From Gadus chalcogrammus (lineage: Eukaryota > Chordata > Actinopteri > Gadiformes > Gadidae): a DNA stretch of 64,000 nt. Location: NCBI RefSeq assembly GCF_026213295.1, contig NC_079427.1, forward strand, positions 33,483,170 through 33,547,169, in the 5' to 3' direction. The notes under the pieces are model-generated. The model made no database searches, had not been told where the DNA came from, and was given only the letters and a program-made list of their open reading frames with translations. The translations under genes and the position numbers were made by a program. This document shows, piece after piece, positions 52,892 through 63,872 of the stretch; position 1 is the stretch's first letter, and each line of letters starts with the position of its first letter.

Positions 52892-52926
52892 TTCATTCAT
52901 TCATTCATTCATTCATTCATTCATTC
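52892..52926. repeat. (ATTC)n microsatellite
   Basis: About nine ATTC units within the hAT relic. Confidence 0.95.
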
Positions 52927-53254
52927 AAAAGTGTTTTATTTAAAGAACGTTATATAATATGAACCATTTTAAAATACATTCTATCTACTTCTTAACTTTG
53001 GGTGAAAGTCAACAAGTGAACATTTCAGAGATAAAAGGTAAACATGAGTGGAACAAAGAGGAGGAAGCTTACAGATTTCTTCAAAAGGTGGGCAGCTGCT
53101 ATCCAAGACATAATTTTGAAATAATTAAGCTAGGCCCGTGTGCAGAAGTCACTGTAACCAAGCTGTGATTTGTTGCTAGATCTTTTCATCCTGATAGTGT
53201 GTCTGTCATGTCTTAAGTGCTGTCTCTTCCTCCACTAAACTAAAAATGCAGAGT

Positions 53255-53545
53255 TGAACAGAACAGGGATGAGGATGGAGCTGAGGGCAGAGGAGATGAG
53301 GCTGGACAGGGCAGAGGAGCTGAGGATGGACCGGGCAGAGGTGCTGAGGATGGACAGGGCAGAGGAGCTGAGGATGGACAGGGCAGAGGAGCTGAGGATG
53401 GACAGGGCAGAGAGCTGAGGATGGACAGGGCAGAGAGTGAGGGACACTGAGGGCAGAGGAGGTGAGGAGGGACCGGGCAGAGGAGCTGAGGATGGACAGG
53501 GCAGAGATGAGGACACTGAGGGCAGAGGAGGTGAGGCGGGCGTCA
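53255..53545 (+). repeat. 24-bp minisatellite (gacagggcagaggagctgag type)
   Basis: About eleven imperfect units. In one + frame it encodes repeated GAEDGQGR octapeptides for its first part, then slips frame. Probably an expanded exon of the hAT element that holds it. Confidence 0.8.
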
Positions 53546-54002
53546 TCCTTTTCTTTCTCTTTTTCAGTGCCAGATTCATGTTGCTCTTACTTGGCACCGT
53601 TCAAATACTTCTTCTTTTCGTTTTGGTACCGTTTAAATTCAGCTTGATACTGGTATCTTCTTCTTCTGATTAATGGCAGGTCATATGTCACATGATATGG
53701 GTATAATTGGGAAACGGTGAGTTGAACTGAAGACTGTGTACCATTTCAGGGAAGGAGGGGGGGGGGGTATAGGTCAACACATCGAATTTGCCCAAATTGA
53801 GTAATAGGGTACACAATTAAGAAAAAAACAACGGTGGGCTTGTTCATAACAAATTTATATAATTTCTTTAATGTACTAATATAACGACTATCATGGATTT
53901 TTTTTTTTGCAACCTTAATTTTGGCTCTGCGTACTCTGCGTATGGGGAGCGGCGGCCCCTCCGGATCAGAGCCCCCCCACATAGAAAATCCCAATTTAAC
54001 CA

Positions 54003-54005
<3 letters not shown>

Positions 54006-54041
<36 letters not shown>
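54006..54041. repeat. (TA)n microsatellite
   Basis: About 18 TA units directly beside the right end of the hAT relic. Confidence 0.95.
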
Positions 54042-54049
<8 letters not shown>

Positions 54050-54199
54050 AGCTCCACAAGCTCCCATTAATTTCCCCGGCAGTGTTGGTGGCCGGTGAAT
54101 AACATGGGGTTCAATGGGTGAGAGGAGGAAATTCCTCCTCTGAGTGGGTGTTTCAGCTAAGGGGTTTGAATCGTGCAAAAATCTATTTACGAATAGGCT

Positions 54200-54285
54200 G
54201 GAGCCCTTGCTGCGCTATGAACCAATAAGTAGAAGCCCTGGCTGCGCTATGAACCAATAATCAGGAGCCCTGGCTGTGGAGCAGC
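54200..54285. repeat. Three-copy 31-bp tandem repeat
   Basis: ggagccctggctgcgctatg followed by aaccaataa, repeated with minor changes. Confidence 0.75.
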
Positions 54286-55326
54286 CCAGAGAGAGGGGTT
54301 ATCCCCTCAATTCTAGGCTACGAGAACCAACGAACCCTGTGCTCATTCTTATGCCTCGTTTCCACCGAGCGGTGCTGTGTTAATTGATATTTGCGTTTCC
54401 AGCAAGCGGTGCGGTGCGGCTTGGTTCGCTTATATTGGCGTTTCCACTGCCAAAAGTAAGGCAAGGTCCCAAGATAAACGTGCTGAGTGCCGCACTGAGC
54501 GCCGCGCTGAGTCCACCTATTTTTCGGCACTCCTAAGTCTGAAAGCGTGCCGAAAACGTGGAGCTACACACGCCGTAATTCTAAAAAGATCCAGTTTGGT
54601 ATGAGGACCCCGATTCCTGAAAGCATCGTTAGCCTAAGTGGGTCGTGGAGTGCGTCGTACGAGCATCGTTCAGTTTTCACACCGTTTCCCGAAAGCATCG
54701 TTGGTAACGAACGTCGTGAAAATGCTCATAGCTAACGAGGACTCCAGGGGTACTCGTAGGATGCTAAGAGCATTGTTAGCCTACTATAACCTCAGTGGCG
54801 TCACCAGCGGACATTCCGTGTATTGGATGCGTTTTATTAAAACACATCCAATACCAAGGAATGCAGTGTGATCAAGTTCACTATTTATTGGACCGTGATA
54901 GACAGTAACGAACATCCCTGACCATATTTAAACGCGTTTGTACTCTACACTCAGACGTGAACTCATTATTGCATGCGGGTGTCTTCATTCATAAAAAAAG
55001 ATAAACATTCAGGAGTATGCAACAATACAAATGATTCTAAAGAGGTCAGAGACTCGCCCGGACTCAGCCCCGCCTTCTCCAGTGAACCAAGAAAGCTGTG
55101 ACGAACGGGGGATTTGACTAATTGGCTTTGCATCCTTTCGTTCTGCCATTTTAGTCAATTTCATTTCTGCTAATTTGTAGGTCACCAAAACACTGACACA
55201 ACTTGAGTCTCACATACTTATGCCACCATACGCCACTAACAGTGCAAGCAGGCCATTGGCAAACAAGTGCACAGACCTTCCTCCCTCACTTTAACAACCA
55301 CCAGCTGCCACTGATGTGTGTACGTA
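54286..55326. other. Probable MITE-derived DNA without clear borders
   Basis: Includes a Harbinger-like end motif gcctcgtttccaccgagcgg (54354) and repeated gaaagcatcgtt units (54616-54700). No intact gene. Confidence 0.4.
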
Positions 55327-55764
55327 CGTACGTACAGTGCCGCCGCTCCCATAACGCGCACTACGCGCTGCGCGTAGGGCCTCAAGTCATGAGGGGGCCC
55401 CCCAAAAAAAAATAAAATAATAATAATAATCTTACTTGTATACTTCTGGTTTTAAGTTTGTATTTATGGATAACTATTTAATTTAAAAGATTTTGGACAT
55501 TACAATACCTGCGTGCAGGGCCGACGGACTGCGGGGGAAAGTGAGACAGTTGTGGGGGGGCCCAAGGCAGAGGGGGGGCCCATGGCAATGAAAATGGAAT
55601 TATCCACCAGCCCATAGTGTTAGGAGTTGCACACGGCCACGTATGCGCTCCCCCCCCGTCAACAATTCAGCGCAGGGGGCTGGTAGGGGGAATTCGGGGG
55701 GCAGGGCCCATAAAGGAGTTATGCTTAGGGCCCCAAAATAGCTAGCAGCGGCACTGCGTACGTA
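55327..55764. mobile_element. hAT MITE with perfect 8-bp target duplication
   Basis: The element (55335-55756, 422 bp) has ends cagtgccgccgct and, inverted, cagtgccgctgct. It is flanked by CGTACGTA on both sides (55327-55334, 55757-55764). G- and C-rich interior, no coding capacity. Confidence 0.9.
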
Positions 55765-55777
55765 TGTATGTATATAT

Positions 55778-56134
55778 ATATATATTAGTGCTGTCAGTTA
55801 AACGTGTTATTAACGGCGTTAACGTAAACCAATTTTAACGGCGATCAATTTTCTATCGCGCGATTAACGCAATTTTTTTTTCTTCTTTTTTTTCCTTTTG
55901 CCTCAAAACAAAGAAGCAGTAGCCTGACTACTATGTTCAAGGCAGTATGTTTGTATGTTCATCGTTTAATTGCACTATAGGCAATATGTTGGTAAGAGCA
56001 TTAAAAGGAGAAAAATTAATGGGACAAAGAAATCAAGGGATATTTAGCATAGAAAAAAAATTGCAGTTAACTATGACATTAATGTGATTAATCGCGATTA
56101 AATATTTTAATCACTTGACAGCACTAATATATAT
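55778..56134. mobile_element. hAT MITE of the ctgtcagttaaac family
   Basis: The element (55786-56126, 341 bp) has ends tagtgctgtcagttaaacg and, inverted, tagtgctgtcaagtgatt. It is flanked by ATATATAT on both sides. Same family as 41889-42318. Confidence 0.85.
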
Positions 56135-56315
56135 ACATACATACACATACATACACACACAAACACACATGTCAGACTGAAAAGTGTAAGTCAACAAGTG
56201 TGGGCACCCCTGCCCTTCCCTACCATCGGTTCTGAAACAATGGTACGCAAACCACTGGTGGTACACGTGCGCTATTTCGTGGAACGCAGAGGGATTTCTG
56301 AAAAATGTAATAATT

Positions 56316-57770
56316 AAAGCTGCAAGCAGCATTTTACAGGTGCCAAGCCTAAAGCCAACCAATAAGACCCTGTCAAACCATTAAGGGTGCACTCACACTA
56401 GGCCATCTGGCCGTGGCCGTTTTCACACCTAACCGTGCTCAAATCTGCCAGTGTGAGTGTGGCCAGTCTGGCCAGGCCAGGCCAATTTGGCCACTTGAGA
56501 GAGGTGTGCTGCTACGGTACGGGCCGCCACATTACAGATGCTAATGAGCCGACACGCACACACGCAGGGCTACGCAACCTGAGCTGGATGACGTATAGTC
56601 CATGCGACAACCATGGAAATAATAAAGGCGACGAGCCTTCTTTCCCATTGAACGGTAGACATGGCATCAAGCGATGTTTACGCTTGTTTGCGTATTCGAA
56701 AAAATCAGCAGTGAGAGTGGGCTCTATCTGAGAACGGCTCCAAATAAGCAACAGACTCAGCCAAGTGCGAACTGTGTTCTCTGTGTTGTTGTCCATTGTT
56801 GTTAAAACTCTGACTGGCGTCAGACTTTATTATGTTCAATGCAGCGGACGCTTGGTGATGACGTGTTACTTACGACGTGATGACATATGTACAAGAGCCT
56901 ACCGTGGCCAGGCCACAGTTGCGACGGCCACCGGCCACGGCTAGATGGCCTAGTGTGAGTGCAGGCCAGAGAACAATGGGGCCATTTGAGCACGGTTAGG
57001 TGTGAAAACGGCCAACGGCCACGGCCAGATGGCCTAGTGTGAGTGCACCCTAAGACCCTGACGCAGACCGATACGACCCTGTCGACCATTGAGACCCTGA
57101 CAGACCATTAAGACCCTGACGCAGCCAATAAGACAGTTTCTGCATGGAATTGACAACGCTGGAATAGCCTCAGCTTGGATCAGTTGATGGGCGAACAGAT
57201 CATCACCGTACGTCAAAAGGCTGAGGAAATATGATTCTTTAAAGTTTTAAATCGCTTTGCGCTCCCTATAGTCCTATTCTGATGAACTTCAGCCTGATTA
57301 ACCTTGACCTATGCTTCTTTAAATATACCATGTTTGGTGATGATTGACTCAAGTCAACCCCTCCTTTAGTCATCTATCATTGATTGGGCTAATTTGGACG
57401 TCCAGCTGCCATTTGGTTACAGGTTCTGGGTTTCCTAGGAACATTTGCTCAACATGAGGAGATACAAATGTCTACAGGATTTCATGACTGTAGAAGAAAT
57501 AGGTCAGAAAATATTTCTGTCCAAATTCTGCATTTTCAGTTAATTGATACAGCTCCCTCTATCGCCCAATCTGGGTACAATTTGGAGAGGTTGCATTTTC
57601 AGTTAATTGTTTTACCGCTCCCTATAGCCCGATATTGATACCATTTGCAGGGGTCCATCTTGACCCATGTGCCTTTGACTACACCAAGTTTGATGAATGG
57701 TTTAATAATAATAATAAAACGATTACAATAGGTTGCCTTCGCACTTTTGTGCTTGGCACCCTAATTATAT
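56316..57770. mobile_element. Fish repeat (aaagctgcaagcagc ... cttttgtgcttgg)
   Basis: Starts with ttaaagctgcaagcagc and ends with gcacttttgtgcttggcac, both hallmarks of a dispersed fish repeat whose class I cannot name with certainty. It contains degenerate aagaccctgac units and is interrupted by a Harbinger MITE at 56385-57050. Confidence 0.5.
56382..57053. mobile_element. PIF/Harbinger-type MITE, 666 bp
   Basis: Long inverted ends starting gggtgcactcacactaggcc, with matching blocks such as gttttcacacctaaccgtgc further in. Flanked by TAA on both sides (56382-56384, 57051-57053), the expected 3-bp duplication. No transposase. Confidence 0.8.
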
Positions 57771-58395
57771 GATTTAGTCGCATTAGCACTAGTGCGTGAG
57801 AGCAACCTGTAGAACAGTCATGTCAGTGCTCTGACAAAAGAACAGAAGAAAAAAGTGCTAGAAAACAACGGAACGGAGTAACCACAGCGTATGTTTGTAA
57901 CGTAACTGTGTATTTGTGTAATAACAATTGCAGAAGTATACCGGTTTTCTGTCAATTTAAGATTTGGGCGGGTTTTTGGTTGATTGGGCGGTTTTTAGTC
58001 TATAATTAGGCTGGAAATTGCCATTCTGATCTGGCAACACATGCTATCTACACAAACGATATTCCATATGAAAGCTGAGCGGTATCGGTATCGATCGTGA
58101 AAAGCTGTTATCAGGATATCCCTAATTTATTTAAAAACCTAATAAAATAAAAATAAAATGGGGTTTAAAATAAGTTTTGCCTTTCCTGTAATATTCTTTT
58201 TCATCAACCTGTTTCCTAGTCGGTTTGTTGCGAGTGCTAACATCCACGATTACAAGCTAAACTGACGGCAAGATATAAGAGCGCAAATGATGAATGATTC
58301 AAAAACACTGTGATCGTGGCTCCAAATGGGAACTATTTGGAAAATAACGTTGTAGTCAGAATAGGTCAAAAACTGAAGTGGACCACAGTGAATCG

Positions 58396-58935
58396 AGCAC
58401 ATGTGGTATGTGGTGATGTTCAATGAATCCATGAAACCATTGCATCTGAAACGTCATCTTACTACCGCACAGGCAGTGCTGAAAGACAAACCAGTTGATA
58501 TTTCCTTGACGGAAGAAGCAGTCGAAGTCCACGATTAATTAGTCAGGGTCAACATCATTGCGCACCTCGTCTTGAAAAAGACGAGGTGCGCAATGATGTT
58601 CAGAAAATATTTCTTGGTGATGGTCGAACCGAAAAACTGGATGAGAAACCCGATCAGCATCGAAACCTCTGAAATACCTGTGGACTTCACTGTTGGTTAG
58701 CAGGAGAGTTTATCAGAATTGTCCTGTGACAAAACAGTGAAGTCTGCTTTAAAGTTGTTTTTGGACTTTTGGAAACAGTAATACAGCAAATACCCTGTGC
58801 TTTCGGACAATCCTGTGCGAGAAAGGCTTCTCTTCACTTGCCATCATAAAAATGAAATACAGAAGCAGGATTGATGCCGAGCCACACAAGACTGAACCTG
58901 ACCTCGATTGATCCAGACATCCAGGACATCCATCC
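58396..58935 (+). pseudogene. Decayed ZBED5-like hAT transposase gene
   Basis: A BED-like end SMKPLHLKRHLTTAQAVLKD (from about 58400) and the hAT C-terminal dimerisation motif CEKGFSSLAIIKMKYRSR (from 58816) lie about 400 bp apart. A frameshift separates the latter from TRLNLTSIDPDIQD. The intact family is over 500 residues, so most of the central catalytic region is deleted. A 23-bp-arm hairpin (58551-58600) sits in the deletion zone. Confidence 0.7.
58551..58600. repeat. Perfect 23-bp hairpin
   Basis: Arms 58551-58573 and 58578-58600 are exactly complementary around loop gaaa; core cgcacctcgtctt. Confidence 0.95.
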
Positions 58936-59330
58936 CACCCAACTTTTAATATTATTTTTTATTCAGCCTAACATTTTTTGCACTGGTTGTTGGCTTACAG
59001 TTGTTATTCTGAATGTTGTCACTTGCTCTGTGCGTGTGACAGTTCTAGTGCTCCTTGTTTGTACAGCTGACAATAGTTACCAGTTAGTAATATTATTTCA
59101 AGGAATAAATGTGCCTCCTGCGTAAACTGTGCATACCAGAACAGGGCCACAGGCCTACGCTATTGTATTTAGTTATAATCATAATGCTGGTACTTAGGGA
59201 GACAAATATTTTTTCTGATGTGGTACGTGGTATAAAAGGTTTTAGAACCACTGCTCGAGATTATTCTGCCTCCTATAATGGTGGAGTGAAGGAGGAAGGC
59301 GTGGTGATGGATTCAGGCTGTCCCACTTGC

Positions 59331-60866
59331 CTTGTCAGCAGTCAGCTTCTTCCCGGGCTCCTTGATAAGGACACTCTGATCCACCGCAGTGATGCCACAC
59401 AGGGAGCCTGGGTTGGCTCTCAGCTGCAGTCTGTTCTCTTCGCCTGGGACGGCTGTACTGGGAGAAAACTCCAGCGAGACCTTAATCCCAATTAGATGTT
59501 GGGAATATTTATTAACCCCCTTTATCACAGCAGTCCACGGCACTTGGGAAACACTGTTCTCTAACGATACATAACCGCCAATATGACATATAGTAGTATT
59601 AAGTAACACTGACCTTGGTAGCGAAGCATTTCTCTGTGTCGAAATCAGCTTTGTGGGCAATGACGTTCTCACTGGGAAGGCCAGCGTACACAACCACCTG
59701 GACCAATGGCGCCATGTCGGGAGACACTTCCAACTTGATGGAGACTTCCCCCTTGGTCACTGAAATTATCATTCTATGAGCCTCAATTATCCATAAATTA
59801 ACAGTTCTATGCTAGCCTGGTCCTACCAGACTCTCGTTGTAGAACTTCCCAGTAAGTGTTACTGTTACTTTATTATATATTGGAAGTGATAGATGTTATA
59901 ATTACGTTCTAGGGTATTTGAGGAAATAAGTACCAACATTTACCACCTTATTCCAAATGCAGGCATATTTTATGTTGTATTTTATATATGTTAAAATTAT
60001 ACCAGGTTACAGGTTTGTTTATTGTCCTTCCTGATCTCCATACTGTGTATGCGCGATTAGTCCCAGTGCGCAGGTGGCCACGCCTTTAGGTCGCATTTTA
60101 TACAATTGATGGTCAGGACTAGTACGCCTTGCCGGTGAGTGATTATAAACTAGCATGCTAGTAACTGAAATCAAGAATTAATGTCACGGGAATGTTTGTA
60201 TAATTTCATTGGTTAATTCTGGGTTTTGTGTTTGTGTTTTCGTTGCAGGTTTACAACCTATCTATTTATCTGTCTAACTAACAGTTATTTCAACTTGAGA
60301 GGCTAGCGTAACTTGGTAGTCAGGCTACGTAGTGCGTGGGTGATTATTGTTAGTGTGAGTGCAATAAAAGTCCATAAAGTTACTCGAGTTGTATCCGCCG
60401 TACTTATCCTGAAACCCTTCCAGTGGGGAGTTTATTGAGCTATAGTAGGTAGCTTAGTGAAAACTGGACACTCGTACTTAATTTCATATGCACAGAGAGT
60501 CTGGCCTCTCCATTGACAAACTTTAACTCACTTGAGGGCGGGTGTGTTTAAAACCATTGGATCTGCCCAGTGCCACTCTGGATCTGCCGTAACCAATCGC
60601 TAACGTTTGACTACAACTCAAACAAGCGCACAACCTTAACGTCATTGTTTTCAGCCACTCCCTCTGTACCGCAAACCCAGACCTAGTACTGAAGGGAAAT
60701 GAAAATTGAGCAAAGTTTGTAGGCGGGTGGAGCCAGGCTAGTTCTATACACCGAAAAATAAAGAATGTCCCAGAGCCTGGAAAGTGCACTGTCCATACCC
60801 ACCAGGTTCATCCAGAACTTCAACCTTCATGAGTCCTTGTCTGGATATGGCTCCTCGGGCCAAGAT
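59331..60866 (-). pseudogene. Alpha-2-macroglobulin-like gene fragment (three exons)
   Basis: Three minus-strand exons, 60803-60866, 59614-59759 and 59331-59480, join in phase without stops. Their peptides are ILARGAISRQGLMKVEVLDE, VSIKLEVSPDMAPLVQVVVY with ENVIAHKADFDTEKCFATK, and VSLEFSPSTAVPGEENRLQL with CGITAVDQSVLIKEPGKKL. They align one after another with the macroglobulin region just before the bait domain of A2M, a secreted protease trap. The first two introns are GT-AG; the donor after the last exon is gcaagt, a GC-type donor. A full gene has over 30 exons and about 1450 residues. I found no other exon up to either side, so this is a fragment, or a gene with displaced exons. Confidence 0.75.
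59812..60750. mobile_element. Dispersed fish repeat inside the A2M-like intron
   Basis: Both edges carry the same motif in opposite orientation (ctagcctggtcctaccagac at 59813; inverted ctagcctggctccacccgcc at 60740). This is a common fish repeat; the class is not certain. Confidence 0.4.
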
Positions 60867-61301
60867 CTGCAATGATTAAAGGCAAAGTCGTTTTTTAGTT
60901 GAGTCTTGGTCTCCAGTACTCAAAGTAGCTTGACTCAAATTAAAATATCAGTTAAAGGAAACTTCTGCATTTTTCAACCAGGATCATAGTTGGTGTAAAT
61001 TAATGCAACCACTTATTTTGAAATTGCTTCAGTTTTGTGTGGGAACGCAGACGTTATCCGTGTATAATGTATAATCTGCGCAGTGAAAGTATGTTTTCAA
61101 GCATCAGATCAACTTAGTTTGTAGGGCACTTTATCGTTTTATTTACTGTCATTTCTTATTTATTTTGCAATTATTCATCTACTGCATCAACAATCTCAAT
61201 AACTGCAGGACCTTCTATTAAGCCTTTTTAGTATATAGTGCAGTCACCTTTTAAGGCCAATTGTTATTGTGTGTATTTATTGATCCCCATTGGACCAATA
61301 C

Positions 61302-61418
<117 letters not shown>

Positions 61419-61520
61419 AGCCTTAACATAGCTACACATTTACATGTATGCAGCCAGTAGTTATCCATTTTAATTGAGCAAGCTCTTTTACATTTTATTG
61501 AGTTTTTTTTATTTCAACAG

Positions 61521-61711
61521 AACAAATAACTGTTGCCAGACAGAGGGGGGCTGCCCTTCTTCTCCTGCACTGTAGGAGGGCAAGGAGAAGACGAAGGGTT
61601 TGGGTGCACCCCATCAATGAACGGAGACAAGAACAGGGGGTATGCCACAATCTGGTCCAGGAGCTCCGTGAAGATCCTGAGAGGCACGCCAATATTTCAA
61701 TTCGCCACTAA
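61521..61711 (+). pseudogene. HARBI1-type transposase N-terminal exon
   Basis: After an acceptor (tttcaacag) the frame reads RRARRRRRVWVHPINERRQE and then NLVQELREDPERHANIS, ending in a stop at 61709. The pattern RRRRxWVxPxN...NLVxELRxDxERH is typical of the N-terminus of PIF/Harbinger (HARBI1-like) nucleases. The catalytic DDE part is absent, so the copy is dead. Confidence 0.65.
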
Positions 61712-62024
61712 GTGTGCAATGGCAGAACCATATGGTGCAGCCTATATGATGACCTATAATCTATTATTATCCCTCTCTGGTATACTCTTTTGCATATATA
61801 TACTTTTTTTTTATCCCTCGGGATAAATACAGTGATGTTATTGCTGTGCTGGATTCAGTAGCCAGTGTATTTTATTTGAGTGCTCGAGACACTTAATGTT
61901 ATTTTTCCTTAAATCCAGAGAGACAGTTAATACATGATCTGATACCAGAGAGACAGTTAATACATGACAATGCATTTTTGAGCTTTGCCTGTGTTTTCTT
62001 TTACTTATCTATTTTATTGTATGA

Positions 62025-62100
62025 GAATGTTTCTATGTGAAGCACTTTGAGTCTGCTTCATGCATGAAAAGTGCTATATAAATGAAGTTGCCTTGCCTTC
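62025..62100. mobile_element. 3' tail of an L2/CR1-type LINE
   Basis: The sequence gaagcactttgagtctgc followed by aaaagtgctatataaatgaa and gttgccttgcc is a common fish LINE ending. Confidence 0.5.
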
Positions 62101-62233
62101 AATAAAAAAATATATATTACAAGTAATCTGGTTTCTACCTACATGGTGTGATTACATGTGACTTGATTTCGTCTATTTCCCATTATGGTAAATAATGGTT
62201 TGGGTACTTAGTCCACCATTGTTGATTTCTCAC

Positions 62234-62366
62234 CTGAAGAGCCAATCTCCAGAGCTATGGCTCGCCAGGCAATGTCCTTTTTGGTGTTGTCTTTGTAATG
62301 ACGGGAACTTTGGTCATATAATTCGAGATACTTTTCCACCTCGACGACCAGTCTCTCATCGTCCAT
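62234..62366 (-). pseudogene. MADF-domain first exon (Harbinger accessory gene), minus
   Basis: Starts ATG at 62364-62366 and ends before gtgaga: 133 nt, 44 codons plus one base. The peptide begins MDDERLVVEVEKYLELYD and continues KKDIAWRAIALEIG. This is the first part of a MADF (Myb/SANT-related) DNA-binding domain. Such proteins accompany Harbinger transposases in fish. The remaining exons were not found. Confidence 0.65.
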
Positions 62367-62644
62367 TCTCTCAGAATAGTTTTCTCACAAACGAAAGAGG
62401 GCGACATCCAGTGGTGAGGAGTAGATATAGAGGTGCCTACGGTACCCGGGATGTACAAACCAGCTTTTACAAAGCGCTTTTTCAGGGGCGGCGATGCTAG
62501 GGATAGAACATTGGCTCAAAGACTAGTTGGGCGGCGCGTCGCGGAACGCTGCCGCGCAGCTAGTCGGCGCCGGTGTGGGCTAGTACATCCGGAATAATGG
62601 GGGCAGAGTTTTTGACGCGCCGCTGCGGCACCGGTGTGTGAAGG

Positions 62645-63320
62645 CCTTCAAGGCTCGATTCCACCGGAGGCGTACGCGCCGCGGCACGGCTGCGCCACGG
62701 TCACCGCTGCTGATCGCTTCCACTCGAATCAATGAGACCATTTCCACCGGGCACGCCGCGGAACGTTTCAGCAGCGTCCCAGGAGCGGCGTGCCGCGCTG
62801 CGGCGCTATCTTTCCGTCACACTTCTATTTTTGCCGCTAGCCGCTGCTAAACCCCGTCAATTTCGACAGAGCAGATCGAGCCGAAAAGTACAAGCCATAG
62901 AGCATCCGGTCAATTTTCAAAATAAAACACCATACTCTTCTCATGTAACTACACATCAACATTATTACGTCATGACCGGTGGCACCAGGTCAGCAGTCAA
63001 TCAATCAAAGGGTCGGCAACATGGACGACGAGAGACTCATTGTCGAAGTTCAGCAACATGAAGTCATTTATGTACCAAATCATCCTTTTTATAAGGAAAA
63101 TGTCAGAAAGGACAAAGCGTGGAATTTAATTGCAATAGTTTTGGAAGTGGAAGGTGAGTACATTAGGTTTAGGATTATCGCGTGATCTCGTGATCTCGCG
63201 TGAATACGGCTGGCTCGCAAGGCAGCGCTATGCTGCCGTTACGCGCCCGGTAGGAATGGACGCAGGGCAGAGGACGCAGCCGTTCTGCGGCGCGTACACG
63301 TCCGGTGGAATCCCGGTGTC
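62645..63320. mobile_element. Internally deleted PIF/Harbinger element with MADF exon
   Basis: Inverted ends ggctcgattccaccggaggc with gtacgcgccgc, and from the right gggattccaccggacg with gtacgcgccgc. It holds the MADF exon at 63021-63153 but no transposase. Very GC-rich ends with many gccgcg motifs. Confidence 0.6.
63021..63153 (+). pseudogene. MADF-domain first exon (Harbinger accessory gene), plus
   Basis: Starts ATG at 63021 and ends before gtgagt: again 133 nt and the same phase as the minus-strand copy. The peptide begins MDDERLIVEVQQHEVIY and continues RKDKAWNLIAIVLEVE, a diverged paralogue of the exon at 62234-62366. Confidence 0.65.
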
Positions 63321-63872
63321 ATAGCCTATGCTGCGTTCGAGTATTCTCTGCGAACAGACTCGGATCTCGGCTCTGACGCCACGCCCACACTTCAAGCGTT
63401 TTATTATTTCGCTCGGTCGTTGGAGGAAAACATGGACGCCACCCGGAAAGCTGTTGTCGCGGACGGTAGCATTGGCAGAGGACCAGGCGCTCCAAAATAA
63501 GTAGGCTATAGGCCATAGGCAGAGATACGGACGCAGTAAGGTATTGCAGTAATACGAATGATTGAAATTGCCATTTAAACTACCAAAGTGGTCCAAGCAC
63601 AATGAAAACAGTTCATACTTGCAATGTCACACTGTCACAATGGGCGCAGCCATCTTGAATTCTGTCTCGGAATTTTGCTCGGTCACCACTGATGCTGCTA
63701 TCCATTTTGATGGTAGGCTGGTACGAACGACCTGCTTCAGCGAGAACGTGACGTATTTCCCTTGCTCCAGCCTTCCAGTTTGCCATTTGTGTCCGACGAG
63801 TTTGAGAAGAAAACAATTTTGGGAAAAAAGAAATAATCCAGTATAATGGTCGCCAGCCTTTACAGAAACTAG

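Larger units (their letters stand above)
52094..54013. mobile_element. Internally deleted hAT transposon carrying host-like exons
   Basis: The element spans 52102-54005. Its ends are cagaggttaaattggg and, inverted, cagtggttaaattggg. Flanks tatataga and tatatata form an 8-bp duplication with one change. Inside on + is a short exon MSGTKRRKLTDFFKR (from 53047, with a GT after it). A possible second exon after tgcag (53252) contains the minisatellite at 53255-53545. The opening peptide resembles those of TTF/ZMYM-type hAT proteins. The catalytic and dimerisation regions are absent. Confidence 0.65.
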
